The notes below the pieces were generated by a model. That model worked only from the letters and a program-made list of their open reading frames with translations. It had not been told where the DNA came from and ran no database searches. Position numbers and translations under genes: made by a program. A stretch of 64,000 nt of DNA, taken from positions 5,944,541-6,008,540 of the forward strand of contig JAMKCF010000022.1 in NCBI GenBank assembly GCA_023634235.1, given 5' to 3'. Position 1 is the stretch's first letter. Every line of letters starts with the position of its first letter. Below, piece by piece: positions 1 through 12,400 of this stretch. The stretch is from Pisaster brevispinus (taxonomy: Eukaryota > Echinodermata > Asteroidea > Forcipulatida > Asteriidae).

Positions 1-1887
1 TGAAAGACCCTGAGTGTATTTTTATAATTTTACACAAAGTGTGACCCTCTGTGACCTTTACTTCTGGTCGAAACTGAAAGATGCTTATTCCATACTTAAA
101 AACCTCAGATCCCATTAACCAAAAGAGGGTTGAGACCTTAAACTTTACACACTTAGACCTGAGTGTGTAGATGAAACCACAGTTATTTTCGGGATGATGA
201 CGACTCGATGGCGTCCTTACATTAAATTAACCTTTATATGTAAACAATTTATATCCGGAGAACCAAAATATTGTTATATACATAACTTGCACCATCCCCA
301 ATGATTACACAAACTGTGTCTCCCTGTGTGCTTCAAAACTGAGAGCTTAAGTGAAAATAATCACTCCCGGTCCTCGTTTTGAGGCCTGCAAACAATATGA
401 TCTTGAAATCAGATGGTCCCTCTATATTGAATACAGTTTTACCCATAGGACTTTCAATTCCAGCAAAACAATAACTAAAAGCCTGTAACAATTTCAAAAA
501 ACTTAGCTGATACTATGAATCTCAATGTCTTGATAATAAAATGAGCTATGAAAAACGGAATGATTTCATCAGCTTTTAAATTTATCAAAGTTTTTTATTT
601 AAAATTCGAAATCTTCTACCATTCACTTTACGTATCAATTTGTCGTACTAAGTTATGTTTATTCGGTTTTTCTCTTTGAAAACACTTCCTCTGCTAACTC
701 GAAAATGTCTCCACCGAACACCTTGTTTTTGTTATGCAACAAAAACTTATGTCTAGTGGTGAATATGAAATTAAAGACGAAGTTTCATTGAGATGTTCAC
801 CTGCTTCAGTGATTGGTGTAAAATGCAAGCAGAAAAGGACCAACAATGGTTAAGTTTTGATCCCACACCGAGATGCACGGACGTGACATCAGCTTGCCAA
901 GGGCGTTTCAGACCAGCACTCACGGCAGTGTTTATCGGTGCGACACGGTGAATAAAACGGTGAGCTTCGTTTCAACCTCATTGCTTTTCAAAATGATTGT
1001 ATGTTCCTCATGTAATGCACAGTTATTTTTATGAAGTTTATCCTTAAACTATCAAGTAGTGACGTTTTGAAAACCAAGGAATGTTTAGTATGATCATGGA
1101 GGAGGTACAATCGGGCAATTGGGCAAAAGGTAAGATTATCGGCACTGCCACTAGTGTCAGAAAATGGTCAGATTTGAAGAATGTGTTCCATCAACTATGA
1201 CTGTGCGTAATACTGTGAGACTTTCTGTTGAAATACACACCTTTTTGAAAATTCTAAACACAAGTTATTGTAAATTTGTTGACGCATTTAAAATAATATG
1301 CTATGATTGATATGGTATTAGTTTAAGACTTGATGGGTTATGAAGAAAGGTCTGAAGTGTTTCTCATTCGATTGTATATGTTTTCCTTCAGTCAGACTTT
1401 GTTTATTTTTAATACTGTTTTTTTCTTTTTCAGAATACAGCACATCCAGTACCGGAACGGTTTCCAGTGAAAGATTACACACTTGTTGTGTTCCATTCCT
1501 TATTCCGTGCCAAGTGTATGATGCACCATAGAGGTAGAAATGGTACTTGACTAATTTGTTTAATTGTCCAAATTCACGAGAGGCTTAGACTTGCATCTTC
1601 TTGATGTGCCTTTGTCTTGCATAATTGTTCAAAACAAGTATCTTTTACAGTTTATTCTTTTATAAGTCTCAAATAAAAAAAAAAACGTTGCGTACGGAAA
1701 ACAATGTCCAAAAATCAAGTGAGCCATTTATAAATTGCATCCGACAACTTACACTATGCTTGACCTATTTTAACGATATCATCATCAAGTGTACATGCAA
1801 TGAGAATCCAACTTAATTGGAAATCCTGTTGGAAACTTCTAAGAATTATAAAATTAATAATGTCCATATGAATAACATAGGTGGTGT

Positions 1888-2250
1888 AAACTGATAGTGA
1901 CTTATTATTCAATAAATAATCAATTTCTATTAAAACATTTATTAGATTCAGTGAATGTAAACTAATAGTGATTTATTATTTAATAAAGAATCAATTTCCA
2001 TTAACAAATAAATTAGATTAAGTGAATGGAAACTAATAGTGATTTATTAATCAATAAAGAATCAATTTCTATAAAAAAAATTAATTAGATTCAGTGAATG
2101 GAAACTATTAGTGATTTATTATTCAATAATAAATCAATTTCTTAAAAAAAAAAAAATAGATTCATTGAATGTAATCTAATAGTGATTTATTGTTCAATAA
2201 AGAATCAATTTCTATTAAAAAAAAAAATTAGATTCAGTGAATGTATACTT
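1888..2250. repeat. 71-bp AT-rich tandem repeat, about 5 copies
   Basis: The anchor AAACTAATAGTGATTTATTA recurs at about 1888, 1959, 2030, 2102 and 2173, a period of 70-72 bp. Each unit ends in a run of A followed by TTAGATTCAGTGAATG. Unit-length changes come mostly from the A-run. This is an intronic minisatellite with no coding content. Confidence 0.9.
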
Positions 2251-2964
2251 GATAGTTGTACTTGTGAGTATTTTCAAGCCTCGTATCGAGAATTGCAGCC
2301 AAGATAAAAGGGAAGTCGGAAAATGTTGGTATGTATGAAATGAAAATATTTGACTCTATGCCATTTTAAAGAATATCAATGGTGATGTCTTCAAACTACG
2401 CACCACCCTCTTGTGAAAAATATTGTTCCATAAAGTCGTAACTCATGTATGAGAAATAAATATTAAATCTTCCACTATTTGTCAAATGATTCACTTTATC
2501 ACATTATCATACCTAGCAGGGGCATCTGGTGATGTCAACCTTGACCTATGAACCTTAAATAATGAAAAATGAATCATGAACAATAATTAACAAAATTCAT
2601 CGTACAGAAACACGAACACCTTGTTTTTGTGATGTCACAAAAACTCAATGTCTAGTTTCAACTTGAATTTGAGGTTTATAAATTAACTTTTCAATCTTCC
2701 TTCGAAAATGTTTCTAGGAATTTAAGACGGAAAAACCACAGAAGTCTTCCCCTTTTTAAGGAAGACCTTTGTGTGTGTGTGTGGTTTTTTTTTTGGCAAC
2801 TACTTGCTGTTAACCCTCCTACGCTTGCAAAAAAAAGAGTTAGTGGCCTGAAGTTTCAACCCTAGCAGAGTCTTTCTCGAAGACTAAACACACATAAACA
2901 GGTATTTCCAGCAAGATTACCTACTATTTAGCTGTGTAGGTTGTGTGTGGCGGCACAACTGTGC

Positions 2965-3335
2965 ACAGAACCAACCGTGTACACCTGTGTACTGGGTGGA
3001 TGTATCACCTAAATGATGTCATATTTCAGGTTGCCATAGTTTATCTGTCATTCAAATGTTCAAATGTTCAAATGGTCAAACAGTAGGAGGGTTGAATGTG
3101 TAAGGTGTAGATATGCACCATGTATCATTTTTTATGCTGGCATTATTTATCTTTCATTCAAAACTGCAGTGGATGATATTGAACATGTTGAATGGTCACA
3201 CAGTAGGAGGGTTGACTGTGTATTGTGTAGATGTATCACCGCATGATACCATATTTCACGCTGGCTTAGTTTATCTATCATTCAAAACAGCAGTGTATGA
3301 TATTGAATGGTCACACAGAAGGGAGGGTTAGGGAA
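2965..3335. repeat. ~120-bp tandem repeat, about 3 copies, next to an exon
   Basis: CAGTAGGAGGGTTGA occurs at 3081 and 3201, exactly 120 bp apart, and a diverged form (CAGAAGGGAGGGTTA) occurs near 3316. The matching upstream halves (GTAGATGTATCACC and TTTATCTNTCATTCAAA) recur with the same spacing. The array stops about 60 bp before the acceptor of the first exon in the window. Confidence 0.85.
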
Positions 3336-3393
3336 ATCCAGGCACAGCAATTTTTTTGTGTACAAGTCCCAATATGTTTCCTGAACCTCTTAG

Positions 3394-3478
3394 ATCTTTC
3401 AAACACATTGATTAACTTTGATGACGTCTTGAGTCACCACGATGCAGTCAGGGATCTTGAGCAACCAGTCAAGGCAGG
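3394..3478 (+). CDS. EXOC7: EXOC7 exon 1 of window (N-terminal coiled-coil region)
   Basis: The acceptor is CCTCTTAG|ATC and the donor is GCAGG|GTAAGT. Entry is phase 1 (one base of the first codon comes from upstream) and exit is phase 2. It reads (D)LSNTLINFDDVLSHHDAVRD... and matches the vertebrate stretch NVEKTLSCLDHVISYYHVASD. The frame is open further 5', but the match to Exo70 begins at this acceptor. The exon carrying the residues before it is not in the window. Confidence 0.82.
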
Positions 3479-6400
3479 GTAAGTCTTGGTTTTGCATCTC
3501 TCTTTAGCTTTAACGTTACAACCTCTTTCCCACCGCAGGTCTGTAGCCAGCCTCTGTCTTTTCTACAGATATTTTCATGGTGATTGTGCCACATGTGTGT
3601 CCGACCTGGTTCCTCCTATCAGGGTGTTTGAGCGTGGAACCAGGCTTTCTGCTTCTTCTCACCCATACACTCTTAATTTGCTGAGATGTAGAACAAGGAG
3701 CCATTCCAACAGCTTGATCCCACGTACTGCATCTCTTTGGAACTCCTTGCCTGGTGCATGTTTCCCTCCATCATACAATCTAGACTGTTTTAAGAGGATT
3801 ATCAATTCCTACCTTCAGCTCCCCTGAGTTATTTTCACATTTAATAATTTTTCTTCTTGTAGCCCCTTACCAAGAGTGGCTTTTATCCTTATTTGGGGCT
3901 AAGGATCTGGGCCCAATTTCATAGAGCTGCTTAAGCACCAAAAGTAGCTAAGCACAACAACATTATGCTTACCAGAATAAGGTTACCAGCCAAACTACCA
4001 TGTCACATGTACACTTTGTGACTGGTCTCCTGCTCATTTATGCTAAGCAGGAAATTGTTAAGCAATATTTTCTGCTTAAGCGTCTCTATGAAATTGGGCC
4101 CAGTATGGGAATTGGAAGCGCCTTTGAAGATGCGCTTGGGCAGTTTTGTAGGAGTAGTGGTGCCTGGGAACAATGTATGGAAATATTGTAAGCAAAATGG
4201 CTTTAAAATGGCAGATTGGACCTTAGATGGAGCCAGGGCCAATAGCTGGAGCCAGAACTGAAACTAACAAGCCTCTGTCTAAAAGAAAAATGGTACATCC
4301 CTTAATCTTAAAATGATTTTGGATACAAATCTCCTCATTGCAGGGCTGGCAATGGCCTGGAGCTATACCTTAGTCACATGCAGCAGATTGAACAAGCCAA
4401 GTACTTCTTTGAAGAACACAACCCCAGCAGTCCAGAGCTTGCCAAGGCAGTGAGTATGGTTTTATTGCAGTTCTTCAAGTCTTCACTTTTTAAAACAACC
4501 GTGCTGCATCTGATTTCAGAGGGGCAATAAATAGTTCACTTGTTTTGACATTACACTTAGATTTGCAATAGACAATTACACACACACCTCAAGAATAATT
4601 AGAAACCAATGTTGCCTACTGATCACATGCCCCCTTGTTACACACTGGTAGAACAAAATACAAAAAAAAATAGCACTGGAAACTTCACAATTGTTCAACT
4701 GACAGAAGCCGAGTTACAAGCTAATTTGATTGAGTTCAATCTGTATGAACTACTCCAGTTATGAAGTAGGGTTCCATCTCTGCAACCGATAATGTGTGGG
4801 AACTATGTTTCAAGCAACAAAAAAAAGAGAGGAAAAAAAAGGGTTAATGTGGGACTGGTTATCAAATAAAATCGAGTCTGTTTTATTCAGGACACAGAAC
4901 ATCTGTGTATTACTTTGATTGGTTTGAAGTATTCTTATTTGCCATTGTTTTCTTCTAGACGTCATTGTTTAATACTGGCAAAGATTCTCTTCAGAATGAG
5001 TTTAGAGTGCTACTGAGTCGACACGGCCAACCTGTACCACCAGTCCTGATACTGGATGCCATAGCAGCTTATGATGAAGGTAGATTTGTTGGTCTGTTGC
5101 TTGTGTTTCTCTGTGTTGATGAATTGGTGTGTATTGAGTTTAGAGTGTAACTGAGCTAACAAGGCCAAGCACCAACAAGACAGGTGTAAGAGTTACTGTT
5201 AGTATGGTCTTCATCAGATCAAGTGCATGTGGGGCGCGTACTCCGGCTCTGGCTCTAGCTCGAGTGAGGGACTGGTAAAGTAGGTGATCGGGTTCTTGGG
5301 CTCACTGTGTAATAGCCAATGTAGCCGCCTTTTGTCGGATGTTCGGTGGAGAAATTCCTCCCAGGACAGGTAGTAGCTCAACGGCTCTGATCACTAGGCA
5401 TGCTGTGATCACCAGGCATGCTCTGATCACCAGGCATGCTCTGATCACCAGGCATGCTCTGATCACCAGGCATGCTCTGATCACCAGGCATGCTCTGATC
5501 ACCAGGCATGCTCTGATCACCAGGCATGCTCTGATCACCAGGCATGCTCTGATCACTAGGCATGCTCTGATCACCAGGCATGCTCTGATCACCAGGCATG
5601 CTCTGATCACCAGGCATGCTCTGATCACCAGGCATGCTCTGATCACCAGGCATGCTCTGATCACCAGGCATGCTGTGATCACCAGGCATGCTCTGATCAC
5701 CAGGCATGCTCTGATCACCAGGCATGCTGTGATCACCAGGCATGCTCTGATCACCAGGCATGCTCTGATCACCAGGCATGCTCTGATCACCAGGCATGCT
5801 CTGATCATCAGGCATGCTCTGGTCACCAGGCATGCTCTGGTCACCAGGCATGCTCTGATCACCAGGCATGCTCTGATCACCAGGCATGCTGCGATCACCA
5901 GGCATGCTCTGATCACCAGGCATGCTGTGATCACCAGGTATGCTGTGATCACCAGACATGCTGCGATCACCAGGCATGCTCTGATCACCAGGCATGCTTC
6001 GTGGTCTATTGGTTAAATAATCTGCTATAGAATGTGAGGGGTCATGGGTTCGTAACCCACTTGAGTAGCCTGTGAGTTTAACAGTGCTTATTGCACATTG
6101 GTGTAAAATCAAGGGTCAAATATCAAATAGTTTATAACTTTCCCTCTTTACTTTTTCCTTAGATTTTGATTCGGATAATCTATCGCTTTGCCAAATGCCA
6201 GGTAAGCTACAAAAACCCAAAACCTGACCTTTTACTGTATTGTGATTTGTACTGACATAAAAAGACACAAACTCAATCCTGCAATTACTTTTATTTTAAA
6301 TAGTCTGCAGACTCTAAATATGTCAACATAATTTAAAGTACTCTATTGACCTCATGCGACTGAGCTTCACACGAGGCGACTGTGCAATGCTCAGATGCTT

Positions 6401-9400
6401 TCCGTTTTGGGAGTCAATAAACGCTGCATTGCCTAAAATTCACACTAGCCTATGTCATACACAGTGATATTGAGTCCCGAAATGGTGCAACCAAGATTAT
6501 TGTGATGATGACGTCAGGTGAATTTGCTCAATAATCTGGGATTTTTCTTTCCACGATGCAAGCTGTACACTTGTTGATATTTCTGTCATTATTTGTGATT
6601 CATAACAACAGAGTCAGCAATGGAAGACCTGACTGAGATAGCCAAATGGCTGAAAGACCACAGTAAGACCCTAGACTTCATCGACATCTACCATGCGATG
6701 CGATCCAGCATCCTCAAGAAGTCCTTGGAATCGCTGAAAGACCACCTTGCTAAACGGTCCACAGCGCCCTCTGTAGGAGCATACTCCCCCATGGTGGTGA
6801 GTCTTGGGATTGCCCTCAAGTTTAAAGCTGTTCTTAACCCGAGCCTCCCAAAAAATACACGAGGGATTACTTTGCCTCATCGGAAGGCACTTTTAATTAT
6901 AGGGCAATTAAGTCTGTTTGGGGTGGTCTCAAGGTAACTCCCACTCTAGAAAGACTTTGTAGTAGCCTGATGATAGATAGATTACATTATGTTGGCTACA
7001 GACCAAAAAAAAAAAGAAGAGGCAAAAATCTGTACGTGTTTCAATTGGTGTGTACAACGCATGTTTTTTTTATACATGTACCTAACTTCAAAGGATCACG
7101 GTGACCTGTTTGCGAACTCAACCCCATTGATGACATCACTATCTCAAATGGGGGGTTCTAATAGAGGATTACATGTAATATGACCGGATTTGACCGAACG
7201 GTTCTGATGTTATTCATAGAAACACAAACATGTGCCTACCGCTGTCGCCCCCTTGCTTGACACAGAGTTAAGGGAGAATTGCTGAATTAAACAAGCTGTA
7301 ACTTGAGATAACTCGCGGTTGACCTTGAGTTATAGTTGCAGGATAGCCCCGGAAACTTTGAGGCTAACCTCGAGTTACCATCTGTTTAATTTTGCATTCC
7401 TCCCTAACCCCTGACTGGTACTTAAAGTATTTGGGTGTTCTACAAGAAACCCTGCAGTTAGGCAGATATGGTGTTTCTGATCAGCAGAGTGTGAGTTCAA
7501 GTCCTGGTCGTGACACTTGTGTCCTTAAGCAAGACACTTGACCATTAATGCTTTGTCCTTCAGATGGCATGTAAAGCCGCAACTCCGTGTGTTGTCACAA
7601 CTTGTCTATTACACGTAAAAGAACCCAGTGAACTTATCGCTAAGAGAAGGGGTTCGCCCCAATGTTCCTGGTTTGATTGGCTGCATATTGCACCTTAGCA
7701 CCTTGTAAACCATTACATGGTGCTATGTAAAGGAATAGGTCTCATACATCCAAACATAGCTCTGCATACCTTGCTAGGTAAAAACTGTAGCACTTAGTAA
7801 TGTAGTATTAAGCGCAATATAAATGTAAAATATTATTTATTTATTAATATATTGATTAACTGATGAAATGCAAGTGTTTTCCAACATGTCCAACAATGAA
7901 AAACAATTGTTCTGCTTCTCCATGTTGAGCTTTAGAATACTAGAGAATGGAAATGACTTTACTCTTCTATCAACCAGTATTGTAATGTACCCTGAACTCT
8001 TCATAAATAGGACTTCATTTAACCTAGTAGTTGGTTAAACGTAATGTTATGGTTGTGGTGCTCTACCAACTGAGCTTTCTAACCCTAATGTTGGCGGTTT
8101 TCCTATTTTGTCAATATCTTTGTTCGGGGATCACACCCAAGTTTACAATACAACCTTGGAAGCGGCAGGAGAGGGATCACCTTTAGGTGATGCTACTTTT
8201 TATTTCAAATCCCAAGTAATAAACCACAAGAGAAAGTTACTGAGTAAATTTTAATTAATTTTAGGTTGCACAAAGAAGAGTTGACTAGAGTGGGGCTTGT
8301 AACTGTGACCTCCGGATTAACATTTTAATACTGTTTATTACCTCCACCAACTGTTTTAATACTGTCTGTCTGTTTTTTCCCCCGATGCCTAGACTGCTGG
8401 CAAAGTTCACAGAAGCAAAGACACAACTAAAGGACGAACAACTACTGCTCTCAGACCGTAAGTCAAGTCTGATTTTTATTTATTAAAAAAAAAAAAAGAA
8501 TCTTATCCATAAGTTGTGGGTTTTCAAATGAAAGGAGACCTGAATATTTGAATTATGCCAGTGTTTTGTCAACTTTTTAAAAATTGATTTCAAGCTTTGT
8601 TTAATCTTCCATTGTCTTCAAACTTTCTTTAAGACGTGAACTTGCATGTGTAAAACTCAAAATACAACTTGAGGGGCAGCTACGGGTGGTTTTAGGAGTT
8701 ACTGAGCGGTCATGGCCGGGCGGTCTAGTTAACCGGACCTAAGCTCTGGTGTTCTCAGCAGCAGAGTGTGGGTTCGAATCCCGGTCATGACACTTGTGCC
8801 CTTGAGCAAGGCACTTAACCATAATTGCTTCGTAAAAAGTTGGGAAGGTATTGCATTCTACTCTATCAACCAGGCTCCTAGTGGATGGTACCCATGCCTA
8901 CATCCTTACGGACTGTGAAGGGGGTAACCCTGTTTCAGCCCCAGGAGTAGGTGGAAACGTACCCCTGGTGGCAGTTGATTTGGGTCGATAGCCCAAGTCA
9001 GTTAAGTGTAGCCCTCACCTTGAAGTGGCCTTGTTTTGTTAGGCGATCTCTCGTAAAAAAAGTTTAAAAACAGGCAGAGCAGTTGTGGTCGGTGATTCAA
9101 TTTTGTTGCCGTCTGAAAATCAGTGACATTGTCATTAAATAACCTGAAAGTCTATAAAACATGTACCATTTGTACATAGGTCCCTAGTACTTAATAAAGT
9201 GTCTCACTTTTTTTCCAAGGGCCTTATATTATTCCTGATAATATCAAATGTAGTTTGCAGAGTTGGTTTATATGTAAATTTCATTTCATGATATTAGTAA
9301 ACGGAAGATTTTGTCAGTAAATCCGTTTGATTTGAATTATTTTGTTTACCCATAACACATGGTGATGAATATTGTTTGGTTGGCCATTCATTCATTCATT

Positions 9401-12400
9401 CATTCATTCATGCATTCATTCATGCATTCATTCATTCATTCATTCATTCATTCATTCTTTCATTCATTCATTCATTCATTCATTCATTCATTCATTCATT
9501 CATTCATTCATTCATGCATTCATTCATTCATGCATTCATTCATTCATTCATGCATTCATTCATTCATTCATTCATTCATTCATTCATTCATTCATGCATT
9601 CATTCATTCAATCATTCATTCATTCATGCATTCATGCATTCATTCATTCATTCATTCATTCATTCATTCATTCATTCATCCTGTGACCATGTTGCTGCTG
9701 GTTGTTTGGGTGCCATGATGGATCCATCTGCTGTCATGGATTGCCACAGCTCTCTGTCCTCTGTCATACGTACAAGGGCAGCAAAGTTTCGGCCTGTCCA
9801 GTCTCAAATGCTGTCAGACCAGGACTTTCTTTGTCCGCCCTTCCATCCCTTGCCCTGGACTGTTCCTTGGAGGATGGTTTTGGACAGGGTGTCATGAGGG
9901 GTCACATGACCATACCAGGCAAGCTTGCAGCATTTCACTTTTGTAAGGAGTGGTTCCTGACTGCTTGCAGAGGTGTTGATTAGCTGCCTGACAAACTCAT
10001 TTGGCTGGTACATAGACTTTGTTTTGGATGAATGCGTTCCTAATTGATTGAACAATACTCGTAGAGGTAGTGTTGGTTAACTTTGTGTTTTGTTAACCCA
10101 CAGTGTGGTAGCTCGGAAAGGCTCGTCAGCCAGTCAGTCAAGTAGAGGAGAAGCTTGTAAGTCAGACTTGTGTAGTATTTTCTGGAGGAAATGTTGAAAT
10201 ATGTTTATACCATAGGAAAGAATTTTTCTAATACAGTTTTAAATAACAATAATAGTAATACAGAGCATTTATATGGCGCTCTATGAAGAACACAGTGCCT
10301 CACGATTGTGAGGCACTGTGTTCTTCATAGAGCGCAACAGAACAACAGAATGAAATGAAAAAGAAATTAAGAAATTACATTAAATCAAACAGATCATAAG
10401 CTGGGAAGTATGTGAGTTTTGAGTTGGCACTGCAGTTTTGATGCTGCTTCCTTCATATCACATGGCAGCTTGTTCCACAATTCAAGGGCTGCAACAAAGA
10501 ATGAGTGTTTTCTACGGCAACAAACAATGAAAGTTTACACTCATTGTCTGAATATTGTTTTTGTGGCTGAAAAGCTGAATAATAATTTACAAACATTCGA
10601 CCAAGCATAGTCAAGATTTGGACCATGGAGGACGCCATCTTGGATTCTATAAAAATTTTATTAGAAGACTTTTTGACAGCACACACATGTGTAGATCAAA
10701 CAACAATCATGTGAGTTACAGTTTAAACATCAGAAAGGATTTACCATTTGACTAAAACCCATGTTTATCATGTAAAGTTTATCTATCTAAAAGTGAGCAT
10801 TCTTGAGGCAGTGCTTTCTTTCCTCACCTTCCACCTCTGGGACCCAGCCTCAAATCCCACCGGGGGCACTGTGTGGATTGGGTTTTCAGTCCCTACCTGA
10901 TTGCTTGGGTTTACCCTGGAATCTGGGGTTTTCCTCCCAAATTTAAAACTGGAACTTCCTTCTTTGTCTTCTCTCCATGGGGTTCTTGGCTAATGTAGCG
11001 ATTAAGTTCGCTTTTTTCTGAGAACCCTTGGCTTCACAACCAGAATGATTCGAATGAAATAAAACGTACGATTGACAAAAATAATCAAAATCTGGGGCTA
11101 TTTCCATCACAATATTAACGTTAAAACAACAATGTCAGCATTTAGTGTTTTTGTTTTCTTGCACAGCTCACAGGAAGTTTAACAGTCTGACCCCAGACTC
11201 CCACGTGGATATGGAGTCTGATATTGAGAACTATCTGTATAGCATCAGTGGTCTACTAAAACTCATGCAGGTAAAGATGACAATGTATTTTGTATTTTGG
11301 TTATTGCTTTTTGTAATTTTGTTATAGACAGGGAGGTGATTTCTCGGAAGTCCGTTTTTTTTAAACTGCCCCCCCCCCCAAAAACAAAAAAGGTTGTTCA
11401 AGTTTTTTACAATTTAAGTTAAGACCATAAAAAACATGAAGATAAAACCAAAAAGAATGCCCCAGAGTGCAGATTAGGGCTTTTAAAGCAAAAGATAAAT
11501 GTATGTAAGTAGGCTTCGAGCTTGCGAGCTTTTGCGTTTTGCGCTCATAGTTCAGTTTTTTTTTTCAACTGCCTATCACATCCCTGTATAGATAAACCAT
11601 CCCAAATTCCATCGTTTGTGGAAGGCATTGGACATTTTACCAGTGCCCCATCAAAATCAATGTTATCAAGCTAATAGGCTAAGGGTGCAGTAGACGGACT
11701 GTAGTATATATTGCATCAAAGGAACATGGTGCAAATGGTTTTCGTTAAGCCATGTCCGCCTTGGTGGCTACAGCTATGGCTATGGCTAGTTTTCTAGCCA
11801 TCATGCAATGATAGTATGTCCTTAGCAACACTCTAAGCAACAGTCAGAGCCGTAGCTGTAGCTGTCAATTTGGATATGGCCTTATGCTCATCTGAACTTC
11901 TTGCACAGTCTCCAATTTCATCAGTTGTCTTTATATCTTTCTAGAGTGAAGTACATCTGATGACCGGAGTAATCCCTGGGGAGCATCAACGTAAGACGTT
12001 TGATAAGATCATCGAGAGATCCATGGAAATGATCTTCCTAGATGGAGAGGTTAGTCAAGATTTTCGAAAAAAAGTTTACAAAATTCTTTTCCGTATTTTT
12101 TTTAACCTCGATTGTTGTTGTTTATTATGCCCCGCGGTTGGCGAAGCTACCAAAGGGGCATATTTTTTCCGGCATGTTTGTGTGTGTGGGTGTGTGTTTG
12201 TATTGCCAACCCTCCGAGGACATTTTACAATAGGGACAATAGGTCCTCACTAGTCGGTTCTTTGTTTTCAGGTGTCCTCACTAGTCATTTGTGTACAAAA
12301 CCAATGGGGATTGCTTCAATACAGGAACAACAGAAAGTACAATAGGTGTCCTCTAACGTATAGGAGTGCTGTACCTGTGTGTGTGTGAGTTTGTTTTCAC

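Larger units (their letters stand above)
1..3393. other. Upstream intron of EXOC7 (no exon recognised)
   Basis: No sequence resembling the N-terminal Exo70 exons was found in any frame, so this is most likely intron. It holds two tandem repeats (1888-2250 and 2965-3335, listed separately). It also holds two ~50-bp copies of a short sequence at about 717-770 and 2612-2665, containing CACCTTGTTTTTGT and a nearby inverted partner. The remainder is AT-rich and shows nothing I can name. Confidence 0.6.

Noticed and set aside
1435..1560. Exon-like segment after a good pyrimidine tract and CAG, reading NTAHPVPERFPVKDYTLVVF then HSLFRAKCMMHH
   Set aside because: It does not match Exo70 or any family I can name. 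No partner exons were found nearby, so it stays unassigned; it may be a transposon relic.
5389..5998. CRISPR-like array
   Set aside because: Units are contiguous 18-bp copies with no unique spacers, in an animal intron.
5302..6112. Open frames of 225-244 codons on both strands
   Set aside because: They are translations of the 18-bp minisatellite, whose unit length is a multiple of three. There is no codon bias, domain or splice logic.
9359..9897. Three overlapping forward frames of 104-173 codons (IHSF repeats)
   Set aside because: Translation of the (CATT)n tract and of the wrong strand of a LINE fragment.
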